The notes under the pieces were generated by a model. The model ran no database searches. It worked only from the letters and a program-made list of their open reading frames with translations, and was not told the DNA's origin. This document shows, piece by piece, positions 1-6,446 of a DNA stretch of 11,494 nucleotides (position 1 is its first letter; each line of letters begins with the position of its first letter). The translations under genes were made by a program, and so were the position numbers. Location of the stretch: contig JAEZUG010000100.1 of NCBI GenBank assembly GCA_023421135.1, positions 1-11,494 on the forward strand, given 5' to 3'. This stretch comes from Candidatus Cloacimonadota bacterium. Lineage in GTDB: Bacteria > Cloacimonadota > Cloacimonadia > Cloacimonadales > Cloacimonadaceae.

Positions 1-432
1 GTAAACTCATGCGTGTCACATGAGTATGAGATGCGTTTCAAGTGAGTACCGAATTAGGGAGGAGTGAGAAGTGGATTCAGTTCTTTCCTGCTCTTGCAGA
101 TATGACGATATGCAGAGCAGATAGAGAATTCTGGCTTGTGCCTTGTTTTGCGGCTTGTGCAATGGTCTTGCTATACATGTCTGATTCCACTATCTCCCAT
201 CACCCAATAAAAAGAAGAGCTTGACGGTAATAGCACGTAACAAAAGCTAAGCTCATCACCGAGCAAGCTGTTCTAACGCCTGATAGTGCCATGACTGCTT
301 GCCGATAGGGTGTTGCCGGAAACAGCAATGCCTTCCAGTGTGAAAAGGTGGTAGCGCGTGCTTGGGATATATCTGTCCCACAAACAGGTGCGTCCCTCCT
401 TTTCACCCCTAAGAAACGATAAGGAGTAAGCC
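1..432. other. Intergenic region upstream of pruA, no convincing gene
   Basis: The only open frames here are a 60-codon frame on + (42-224) and a 68-codon frame on - (200-406). They overlap, lack recognisable domains and look like chance. A perfect 7-bp inverted repeat (ACTCATG at 5-11, CATGAGT at 19-25) lies at the left edge. A TTGACG hexamer at 221-226 has no good -10 partner at 16-18 bp, so I do not call a promoter. The last 90 bases hold the structured pruA leader described separately. Whether the left edge belongs to an upstream gene's 3' region cannot be seen. Confidence 0.6.
340..406 (+). promoter_or_regulatory. Long-range stem in the pruA 5' leader
   Basis: GTGAAAAGG (340-348) is perfectly complementary to CCTTTTCAC (398-406). 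After one T-T mismatch the stem continues with two more G-C pairs (350-351 with 395-396). Inside is a smaller hairpin, TGGGATA (363-369) with TGTCCCA (374-380), which has one G-T wobble and a 4-nt loop. The outer stem ends 14 nt before the Shine-Dalgarno sequence AAGGAG (421-426). There is no T-tract after it, so it is not a terminator. A folded leader that affects translation or stability is plausible, but I recognise no known riboswitch class. Confidence 0.4.
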
Positions 433-2055
433 ATGTTTTTCGAAGTTCCGGTACCCCAGAACGAGCCAGTGCTGAGCTACAAACCGGGCTCAGCCGAGAG
501 AGAATCCCTGCGTAAGGCTCTGGACGAGCTTTATTCCCAAGAGATAGAAATCCCTGCCATCATCGGAGGTAAGGAAGTCTTTACAGGTGAAACAGATTAC
601 TGCATCTGCCCTCAGGAACACAGTCATCACCTTGCCAAGTATCACAAGGTGAGTAGCTCCGAGATTCAGGAAGCCATCAAGAGCGCTACTAAAGTGCGTA
701 GTGACTGGGAGGAAATGCCCTTCTATCATCGCTCTGCCATCTTCCTCAAGGCTGCTGAATTACTTTCCACCAAGTATCGCTTCATTCTTAATGCCGCCAC
801 GATGCTGGGGCAAAGCAAAAATGTGCATCAGGCAGAGATCGATTCGGCCTGTGAACTGATAGATTTCTGGCGTTTCAACGCCTATTTTGCCCAAAAGATC
901 TATGAGCAACAGCCTCTGATCTCTCCCAAGGGTGAGTGGAACTTCACGGAATACCGGGCTCTGGAAGGCTTTGTCTTTGCCGTTACACCCTTCAACTTCA
1001 CTGCCATTGCCGGAAATCTTCCCACTGCACCGGCCCTGATGGGCAATTCAGTGATCTGGAAGCCGGCAGGAACTGCAGTCTTTAGCGGTTACTACATCAT
1101 GAAGATACTTCAGGAAGCCGGGCTGCCCGATGGTGTGATCAATTTCATCCCCGGAGCAGGTTCTCAGATAGGAAACCTGGTACTGGATTCCCCGGAGCTG
1201 GCGGGAGTTCATTTCACTGGCAGCACGGGAGTATTCAACCAGATCTGGCAACGTACCGCCAATAACATCCATCTCTACAAGTCCTACCCCAGGCTGGTGG
1301 GAGAAACCGGCGGCAAGGATTTCATCTTTGCGCATAGCTCGGCCGATCCACGCAGTCTGGCGGTTGCTTCTTTGCGCGGAGCCTTCGAGTATCAGGGGCA
1401 GAAGTGCAGCGCAGCTTCCCGGCTCTACATACCCCAATCGCTCTATGCCAAGTGGCACGAGCACATGGAAGAAATGCTGGCTAAGCTCAAGATGGGCGAC
1501 GTGAGAGACTTTTCCAATTTCGTGAATGCGGTGATCGATAAAAAGAGCTTTGATAACATCAGATCCTACATTCAGCATGCCGAGGATGCCGCTGATGCTG
1601 AGATCCTCTTTGGTGGAAAGTGCGACGATTCGGTTGGCTACTATGTCGAGCCCACTGTGATCAAGACTACCAATCCTGCCTACAAGAGCATGCAGGAGGA
1701 GATCTTTGGCCCGGTGCTGACAGTCTATGTCTATAAGGACGAGGAATTTGAGAAAACTCTGCAGATCTGCGACCAGACCTCTCCCTATGCACTCACGGGC
1801 TCAATCTTTGCCCAGGAACGCAGTGCAATCTGCATTGCCTACAATGCGTTGCGTCACAGTGCCGGTAACTTCTATATCAACGATAAGCCCACAGGAGCGG
1901 TGGTTGGTCAACAACCCTTCGGCGGTGGCAGATCTTCAGGGACCAATGATAAGGCAGGCTCGGCACTTAATCTGCAGCGTTGGATTTCGGCTCGTTCCAT
2001 CAAAGAAAACTTCGTTCCGGCCACAGGTTTTGAATATCCCTTTATGTTGAAGTAG
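433..2055 (+). CDS. pruA: 1-pyrroline-5-carboxylate dehydrogenase (monofunctional, group 1)
   Basis: This enzyme oxidises L-glutamate gamma-semialdehyde (the open form of P5C) to glutamate with NAD+, the second step of proline catabolism, and probably acts in the cytoplasm. The 540-residue protein is a full-length aldehyde dehydrogenase. Visible elements are TPFNFT with the oxyanion Asn188, the cofactor-site Lys210, the Rossmann loop FTGSTG (261-266), the general base Glu291 in VGETGGKD, the nucleophile Cys325 in GQKCSAASR, EEIFGPV (422-428), and the C-terminal QQPFGG and SGTNDK motifs that fit substrate-carboxylate binding. The sequence follows mammalian ALDH4A1 closely through these blocks, so it is the eukaryote/Bacteroidetes type and not a PutA fusion. 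AAGGAG lies 6 nt before the ATG, which supports this start. The gene stands alone: no proline dehydrogenase is adjacent and the neighbouring operon is convergent. An intrinsic terminator follows 20 bp after the stop codon. Confidence 0.96.
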   Translation: MFFEVPVPQNEPVLSYKPGSAERESLRKALDELYSQEIEIPAIIGGKEVFTGETDYCICPQEHSHHLAKYHKVSSSEIQEAIKSATKVRSDWEEMPFYHRSAIFLKAAELLSTKYRFILNAATMLGQSKNVHQAEIDSACELIDFWRFNAYFAQKIYEQQPLISPKGEWNFTEYRALEGFVFAVTPFNFTAIAGNLPTAPALMGNSVIWKPAGTAVFSGYYIMKILQEAGLPDGVINFIPGAGSQIGNLVLDSPELAGVHFTGSTGVFNQIWQRTANNIHLYKSYPRLVGETGGKDFIFAHSSADPRSLAVASLRGAFEYQGQKCSAASRLYIPQSLYAKWHEHMEEMLAKLKMGDVRDFSNFVNAVIDKKSFDNIRSYIQHAEDAADAEILFGGKCDDSVGYYVEPTVIKTTNPAYKSMQEEIFGPVLTVYVYKDEEFEKTLQICDQTSPYALTGSIFAQERSAICIAYNALRHSAGNFYINDKPTGAVVGQQPFGGGRSSGTNDKAGSALNLQRWISARSIKENFVPATGFEYPFMLK

Positions 2056-2075
2056 CCAAGATAAGAATAGAAGAG

Positions 2076-2113
2076 AAGGGTGGTAGTGCAGTTCTGCGCT
2101 GCTACCCTTTTTT
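2076..2113 (+). terminator. Rho-independent terminator of pruA
   Basis: Bases 2076-2090 pair with 2095-2109 in a 15-bp stem containing three G-T wobbles, around a GTTC loop, followed by six Ts (2108-2113). It lies 20 bp after the pruA stop codon. On the minus strand the same stem is followed by a moderately T-rich stretch (complement of about 2061-2075), so it may also stop transcripts of the convergent operon, whose last stop codon is at 2149. Confidence 0.92.
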
Positions 2114-2148
2114 GTATCTGGCTGGTAGATCAGATATCTGGGGAGGAA

Positions 2149-2646
2149 CTATTGTCGGGCAGCGATAAAGAGCGCTGTGGCCAGCTTGACAAGGTTGTCG
2201 TCTGTAGTATGCAAGCGGTCGGAGAGCACCTGGGCGATATTGAGGATGATGTGATAGGCTGCCTGAACGTCTTTGATGGCCAGAGCGTCAAAATCTGCTT
2301 TGGTGATGTAGTAGAGCAGACAGTCTGTGTGAGCAATCACATTGGCTGTGCGGGGGGCGTGCCCCAGGATACCATTTTCGCCAAAGGTTGGCAGCATGCT
2401 GCTATCCAGAGTCACCAGCACTTTCTCGTCTGATCTGCCGACCTCGATGCCTTTGACCAATTCCTTGGTAACCTTCACTTTGCCTTCCACTAGGATGTAG
2501 AGCATATCGCCGTAGCTTTCGTCTTTGAGGATGTAATCTCCCCGCTTGAAGCTCTGCGGTTTCAACAGATCCAAGAGGAGCGAGAGCTGAGAAGCATCCA
2601 GAGCTTCAAAAATCCTTACCTTTTTCAGCAGATCAATCTCAATCAT
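2149..2646 (-). CDS. Stand-alone cyclic nucleotide-binding domain protein
   Basis: A 165-residue protein made almost entirely of one Crp/PKA-type cNMP-binding beta-roll. The N-terminal helix and roll occupy about residues 5-60. The phosphate-binding cassette is clear: FGENGILGHAPRTA (88-101), with Gly89, Glu90 and Arg99 at the positions that bind the ribose and phosphate of the ligand. A C-terminal helical tail (about 125-163) takes the place of a lid/C-helix. No helix-turn-helix, kinase or membrane segment is present, so it is not a transcription factor of the Crp type. It is the last gene of the minus-strand array. Its ATG follows the TGA of the RCK potassium channel gene by 2 bp, with GGGAG about 10 nt upstream inside the channel's last codons. 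The coupling suggests it could be a ligand-sensing subunit of that channel, which is inference. cAMP, cGMP or a degenerate non-ligand role cannot be distinguished here. Confidence 0.88.
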   Translation of the reverse strand: MIEIDLLKKVRIFEALDASQLSLLLDLLKPQSFKRGDYILKDESYGDMLYILVEGKVKVTKELVKGIEVGRSDEKVLVTLDSSMLPTFGENGILGHAPRTANVIAHTDCLLYYITKADFDALAIKDVQAAYHIILNIAQVLSDRLHTTDDNLVKLATALFIAARQ

Positions 2647-2648
2647 AA

Positions 2649-3842
2649 TCAGTTAGCTCCCAGGATAATTGCGAGGTCGTCCGCCTGAATCAGGCTGTCC
2701 GGAGCGGGATTCCAGCGGATGTTTTCCCGGTTTTCGGTTTTGCTGATGCTGGATTTGGCCAGAGTGGACTTGATAAACTGATCTATGGCCGATGAGTTGT
2801 CTGAGAAAATGGAATCGAGCTCCAGAACGGGTTCCTTGCTGATCAGGCCGATCATGAGCCCGGATCCGGAGCGGTTGAAGTGGTCGAAGAGTTCTTTATA
2901 GGCTTTGCCAACAAAGCTTTCGGGGATTTCGCCGGTGTAGAGGTGTTGATCCTTGGACTTCAGCAATTGGGAAAAGATGCAGAGACTACTGCTGTCTAAA
3001 ATGTTATTGGCCAAAAGATAACCACCCAGATCATCGAAGATCAGGATGTCTCTGATGCCGCTACGGAGCAGGAGGCTACGATTGTCCGGATTGAGCAGTT
3101 GCACGGTGATCCGTTCTTTGCTGATCAGATATTGCAGGATATTGGCGATGATGATGCTGCGGTCGTCCGCTATCTGCCGATCCAGGCTTTGGTCTGCCAA
3201 TACGATCACTTGGCTGGCGGTGCTGATGGAGGCACGGCGCAGAACGTCTTCCTGGCTGGGTTCTCCTCGAACGAAGCGGAGCTGAAGGGTGTTGAACTGG
3301 CTTTCCAAGCTCTCAAAAAGCTCTGTGCTTTGGTTCATGACCAGGCAGATTTCCAAGCTTCCGGGCTGTTTCTCCTGCAGGGCAGTCAGCAGGGCGGAAG
3401 CCGTCTTGTTCCACCCGCAAATCACTATGTGATTATGAGTTTTGATCTGTTTCAAACCTTTAGCTCCTTTGATCTTGTCTTCGACCAAGAGTGATGCGAT
3501 CAGACCGGTAAAAACCGAGAGCAGCACAAAGCCAAACACAATGAGGACATAGCCCACCATTCTGCCGGAGCTGCTCTGAGGTACTACGTCGCCATAACCG
3601 ACGGTTGCGATGGTAACAATCGCCCACCACAAGCCGTCGCCAAAGCTTTTGATAGAGGGATTGGGTCGCGAACGACCCTCAAACTGCCATACCAGATAAG
3701 AGGAGACCAAAAGCAGGATCACAATGATGATCAGCACCAGGAAAAAGCGGATGATCAGCTTGCGATTATCTGCGTTCAGCAAGCCCAAACCACCGAAGTG
3801 GTGCAGGAATTTGGCTCTCCTGAACCGGCGGAGCAGCTTCAT
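2649..3842 (-). CDS. RCK-domain potassium channel (MthK-like, two TM segments)
   Basis: A 397-residue two-transmembrane K+ channel subunit. Residues 1-28 are basic and cytoplasmic, TM1 is about 30-52, the pore helix about 68-79, and the selectivity filter TVGYGD is at 80-85 (Thr80 to Asp85). TM2 spans about 94-120. A RCK/TrkA-N Rossmann domain begins at HIVICGWNK (138-146); this ICGW start resembles archaeal MthK and departs from the classical GxGxxG of nucleotide-binding RCKs. A TrkA-C-like region fills about 300-397. Four subunits would form the pore, with the cytosolic RCK domains in a gating ring that responds to ions or nucleotides. The gene starts 3 bp after the DUF445-like gene's stop. 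No good Shine-Dalgarno precedes its ATG (the upstream stretch is A/T-rich), so translation probably depends on coupling. The 2-bp gap to the cNMP-binding gene suggests a functional pair. The family assignment is firm; the gating ligand is unknown. Confidence 0.93.
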   Translation of the reverse strand: MKLLRRFRRAKFLHHFGGLGLLNADNRKLIIRFFLVLIIIVILLLVSSYLVWQFEGRSRPNPSIKSFGDGLWWAIVTIATVGYGDVVPQSSSGRMVGYVLIVFGFVLLSVFTGLIASLLVEDKIKGAKGLKQIKTHNHIVICGWNKTASALLTALQEKQPGSLEICLVMNQSTELFESLESQFNTLQLRFVRGEPSQEDVLRRASISTASQVIVLADQSLDRQIADDRSIIIANILQYLISKERITVQLLNPDNRSLLLRSGIRDILIFDDLGGYLLANNILDSSSLCIFSQLLKSKDQHLYTGEIPESFVGKAYKELFDHFNRSGSGLMIGLISKEPVLELDSIFSDNSSAIDQFIKSTLAKSSISKTENRENIRWNPAPDSLIQADDLAIILGAN

Positions 3843-3845
3843 ATT

Positions 3846-4430
3846 TTAAAATAGTTGCAAGAGCAGATAGAGGATCATATTGGTGAGACCGATCAGGAAG
3901 TTCAAAGCCATAAAGGCATAGATCATAGGCTTATAGACATACTTGTGGAAATAGCCATAGAAGAATTCTATATTGAACTGCTCGTCAAAGTCTTCAATCT
4001 TATGCTCAATTCTGAACTGCTCGATCAAGCTGGGAACGAGCTTGCGCAGGATGCTGCTGGCCAGGTTCTTTCCCAGGTCTGCCATCTGAGCGTGAATCTT
4101 ATCTTTCAGAGAGCGGGGAAGCAGCGGCCAGTCGTTCACAAAGCTCGTCTTCTCAAAGACCATATCCCGAACCAGGTTTTCCCATTTGGCCAGATACCCA
4201 TTCTTTCTGGCATAGTCTCCGGCTTGTTCCAGGTAATCGTGCAGGATGTCCTTGGCTTTGGTAAAGAGCCAATCCCGCTTGCGAACCAGAAAACCGGGGG
4301 TGAGAGGCAAGTGCCAGCCAAAGATGATTCTGGCTTTGCGGTTAAAGAGAAACCAATTGAATAGCTCCACCAGGCTCAAGCCCAGCAGGATATTCCAAAC
4401 TATAAAACTAAGTGCTTTTAGGACTATCAT
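3846..4430 (-). CDS. Small DUF445-like membrane protein
   Basis: A 194-residue protein with one hydrophobic segment at each end (about 5-28 and 167-192) and a charged, mostly helical middle of about 130 residues. The segment LPLTPGFLVRKRDWLF (41-56) resembles the conserved 'IPFTPGLIPKRRDELA' start of DUF445 proteins such as Bacillus YheB, and the end-to-end membrane topology also fits that family. It is much shorter than typical DUF445 proteins of about 370 residues or more, so it would be a reduced member. The biochemical function is unknown. Its ATG overlaps the stop of the TPM gene in TAATG, and a perfect GGAGGAGG lies 6 nt upstream within the TPM gene, so it is translationally coupled to it. 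The RCK channel gene follows 3 bp after its stop. A role at the envelope alongside the TPM protein or the channel is inference from position only. Confidence 0.7.
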   Translation of the reverse strand: MIVLKALSFIVWNILLGLSLVELFNWFLFNRKARIIFGWHLPLTPGFLVRKRDWLFTKAKDILHDYLEQAGDYARKNGYLAKWENLVRDMVFEKTSFVNDWPLLPRSLKDKIHAQMADLGKNLASSILRKLVPSLIEQFRIEHKIEDFDEQFNIEFFYGYFHKYVYKPMIYAFMALNFLIGLTNMILYLLLQLF

Positions 4431-5245
4431 TAAAAACCTCCTCCTGCACCACCGCCACCAGAGCGTCCTCCGCCAAAACCGCCAAATCCACCGAAGCCGC
4501 CAAAGCCTCCGCTGCTTCCGCCACTGCGTCCACCGCCTCCGAAGCTTCCGCCTCCAAAACCGCCGGGACCGCCACCTCTGCCACCAAAGATAAACATCCA
4601 GAGCAGGATGTCAAGTATCTTTCCCTTGGTCACTATCATCAGGAAGATGAATATCACTATCATGGCGATCAGGCCTGCTGGAGACTGTCTGCTGCCTTGC
4701 AGCCTCTGACGGTATGCCGGCATGCCAGTGATTACCACGCCTTTTTCTCTGGCGATAGTATTCAGAATCATCAGGCTGGCTTGGGTAAAAGCTGTGTCCC
4801 ATTGCTCCTGTCCCTTGCTCAGATAGGATCGCATCACGTTCAGAACTTCTGAGGAATAGGCGTCCGTGACATAGCCTTCGGAGCCATAACCTACCTCTAT
4901 CTTCAGCCGACGGTCGTTCACTCCCATCAGCAGCAACACACCTTCGTCTTTGCTGTTGCCGATCTTCCAGGCTTCCCACAGTTTTACTGCGTAGGTAAAC
5001 TCGTCTGTTCCACCCAAATCCGGCAGGATGGCAACGGCATATTCCACATCGGACTTTTCTTTAAGCTCTATAGCCCAGTCGTTGAGCTTTATAGTTGTGG
5101 AGTCCTGCAGCACCTGAGCAAAGTCATTCACAAAGCCCACTGGTTGGGGGAATTTCAGCTCTGCTGCCAGACTGCTGCATAAACACAAGAGTATCACGCA
5201 GAGCAGTGCTGAGCGGCGCAAGAAGATGCTCCACCTATAAGTCAT
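4430..5245 (-). CDS. TPM-domain (YgcG-like) secreted, membrane-anchored protein with Gly-rich tail
   Basis: A 271-residue envelope protein. Residues 9-28 form a signal peptide (Arg-Arg, then a hydrophobic core ending ...SSLAA). A TPM domain (Pfam TPM_phosphatase, formerly DUF477) spans about 35-165, with the hallmark block WKIGNSKDEGVLLLM (93-107) followed by DRRLKIEVGYGSEG (111-124). A transmembrane segment (about 189-206), a second short hydrophobic stretch (209-220) and a 51-residue tail of mostly Gly with Phe and Ser follow. This architecture is typical of YgcG proteins. TPM proteins are linked to membrane-protein turnover in plants and often neighbour lemA, but no lemA is present here. 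The ATG at 5245 overlaps ribBA by 11 bp and has only a weak upstream GGGG. An in-frame TTG at 5221 (codon 9) has AGGTGGAG 7 nt upstream and would give a textbook signal peptide starting MRRSALL, so the true start may be there. Confidence 0.88.
   Translation of the reverse strand: MTYRWSIFLRRSALLCVILLCLCSSLAAELKFPQPVGFVNDFAQVLQDSTTIKLNDWAIELKEKSDVEYAVAILPDLGGTDEFTYAVKLWEAWKIGNSKDEGVLLLMGVNDRRLKIEVGYGSEGYVTDAYSSEVLNVMRSYLSKGQEQWDTAFTQASLMILNTIAREKGVVITGMPAYRQRLQGSRQSPAGLIAMIVIFIFLMIVTKGKILDILLWMFIFGGRGGGPGGFGGGSFGGGGRSGGSSGGFGGFGGFGGFGGGRSGGGGAGGGF
4437..4444 (-). promoter_or_regulatory. Shine-Dalgarno GGAGGAGG encoded by the Gly tail of the preceding gene
   Basis: On the minus strand the last codons of the TPM gene are GGA GGA GGT TTT TAA, followed by ATG overlapping the stop in TAATG. 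GGAGGAGG therefore encodes Gly-Gly-Gly and lies 6 nt before the next start, an ideal ribosome-binding spacing. It fixes the start of the DUF445-like gene at 4430 and implies termination-reinitiation coupling. Confidence 0.8.
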
Positions 5246-6446
5246 TCAGCAGATGCCCCATCTTGTCTCTTTTGGTCTTCAGGTACTTGAGATTGTCTTC
5301 TACCGGGTTGATCTCGATGGGGATGCGTTCGATGATCTCCAAACCATAGCCTTCCAGTCCGACGATCTTCTTGGGGTTATTGGTGAGCAGGCGGATCTTC
5401 TTCAAACCCAGATCTTTGAGTATCTGAGCTCCGATTCCGTAGTCTCTCAAGTCTTCCTCAAAACCCAGCTCCAGGTTGGCTTGCACCGTATCTCGTCCGT
5501 GATCTTGCAGGTGATAGGCTTTGATCTTATTCAAGAGCCCAATGCCTCTGCCTTCCTGACGCATGTAGAGGATCACACCTTTACCTACTTCGGAGATCAT
5601 CTCAAAGCTACGCTTAAGCTGTTCTCCGCAATCACAGCGCCGGGAATGCAGAGCATCACCCGTGAGGCATTCGGAGTGCACCCGTACCAAGGTGGGCTCT
5701 TCTTTGGAGACTTCCCCCAGTTTCAGAGCTATATGATATTCATCACTCACTGTGCTGATATAGGTCATGATCTCAAACTGGCCATAATCCGTTGGTAGCA
5801 AGGCTTTACTCACTTGCTTCACCAGCTTTTCCTGATGTCTGCGGTAATGGATCAGATCCTTGATTGTGATAATCTTAAGATTATGCTTGGCGGCATAAGG
5901 GATTAGGTCATCCAGCCGAGCCATCTCTCCATCTTCGCGGATAATCTCGCAGATAGCACCGATGGGGGAGAGCCCTGCCAGTTTTGCCAGGTCCACCGCT
6001 GCTTCCGTGTGTCCGGCACGTTTCAGAACACCGCCCTTTTCGGCTCTGAGGGGGAAGATGTGACCAGGTTTCATAAACTGATCTGCTTTCGCATCAGAGG
6101 CTGCCAGAGCTTGGATAGTGAGGGCTCTCTCAGCGGCAGAAATCCCTGTTGTAGTGCCTTCCACGGCATCCACCGAGATTGTGAATTTGGTGCCGTGACG
6201 GTCTGAACTCTCATTGGTCATCAATGGAATATCCAACTGGCTAAGTTTATCCTCTTCCATCGGCACACAGAGCAGTCCTTTGCCGTGAGTAATCATAAAG
6301 TTCACATGCTTCGGCGTAACTAGCTCTGCAGCCATGAGGAGGTCACCCTCATTCTCGCGGTTTTCGTCATCGACTACTATGATCATCTCGCCGGAGCGGA
6401 TGGTAGTGATTGCTTCATTAATCTTGGTGAAGATAGTGTCTTTCAT
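5235..6446 (-). CDS. ribBA: Bifunctional 3,4-dihydroxy-2-butanone-4-phosphate synthase / GTP cyclohydrolase II
   Basis: A 403-residue riboflavin biosynthesis enzyme that supplies both precursors. The RibB half (about 1-203) converts ribulose 5-phosphate to 3,4-dihydroxy-2-butanone 4-phosphate and formate. It shows the acidic metal/substrate loop DDENRENEGDLL (26-37), the RHG motif near 83-85, and HTEAAVDL (146-153) with the metal-binding His146. The RibA half (about 208-403) converts GTP to the pyrimidinone precursor. It shows the three zinc cysteines Cys260, Cys271 and Cys273 in SEC-x10-CDC, RQEGRGIGL (296-304), and the RDYGIGAQIL block (334-343). Both halves keep their key residues, so it should be fully bifunctional. 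The ATG follows the rluD-type stop with no gap (TAGATG), with AAGGA about 10 nt upstream. There are no other rib genes and no room for an FMN riboswitch, so it appears to be expressed from the operon promoter. Confidence 0.97.
   Translation of the reverse strand: MKDTIFTKINEAITTIRSGEMIIVVDDENRENEGDLLMAAELVTPKHVNFMITHGKGLLCVPMEEDKLSQLDIPLMTNESSDRHGTKFTISVDAVEGTTTGISAAERALTIQALAASDAKADQFMKPGHIFPLRAEKGGVLKRAGHTEAAVDLAKLAGLSPIGAICEIIREDGEMARLDDLIPYAAKHNLKIITIKDLIHYRRHQEKLVKQVSKALLPTDYGQFEIMTYISTVSDEYHIALKLGEVSKEEPTLVRVHSECLTGDALHSRRCDCGEQLKRSFEMISEVGKGVILYMRQEGRGIGLLNKIKAYHLQDHGRDTVQANLELGFEEDLRDYGIGAQILKDLGLKKIRLLTNNPKKIVGLEGYGLEIIERIPIEINPVEDNLKYLKTKRDKMGHLLNDL

Noticed and set aside
55..124. 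AGGGAGGAG followed 7 nt later by a GTG-started 17-codon frame (71-124)
   Set aside because: The peptide is Cys/Ser-rich with no recognised leader-peptide pattern, and there is no linked gene directly downstream. The Shine-Dalgarno match alone is weak evidence.
42..406. Two short open frames, 60 codons on + and 68 codons on -
   Set aside because: They overlap each other, show no domain or convincing ribosome-binding site, and one lies across the pruA leader stem.
338..410. tRNA-like segment: TGGTAGCGCG resembles a tRNA D-arm (as in tRNA-Pro) inside a stem that looks like an acceptor
   Set aside because: The 5' half of the D-stem is missing, there is no proper anticodon stem, and no GGTTCRAxTCC T-arm exists. 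The resemblance is treated as chance.
1048..1578. 176-codon open frame antisense to pruA
   Set aside because: It lies wholly inside a well-conserved enzyme gene, has no recognisable domain, and is explained as a shadow of pruA codon usage.
3855..5798. Long + strand open frames (3855-4364, 4412-4852, 5253-5798) opposite the operon
   Set aside because: They lie antisense to genes with clear domains. The Ala/Ser/Thr-rich product of 4412-4852 is just the reverse of the Gly-rich tail coding region.
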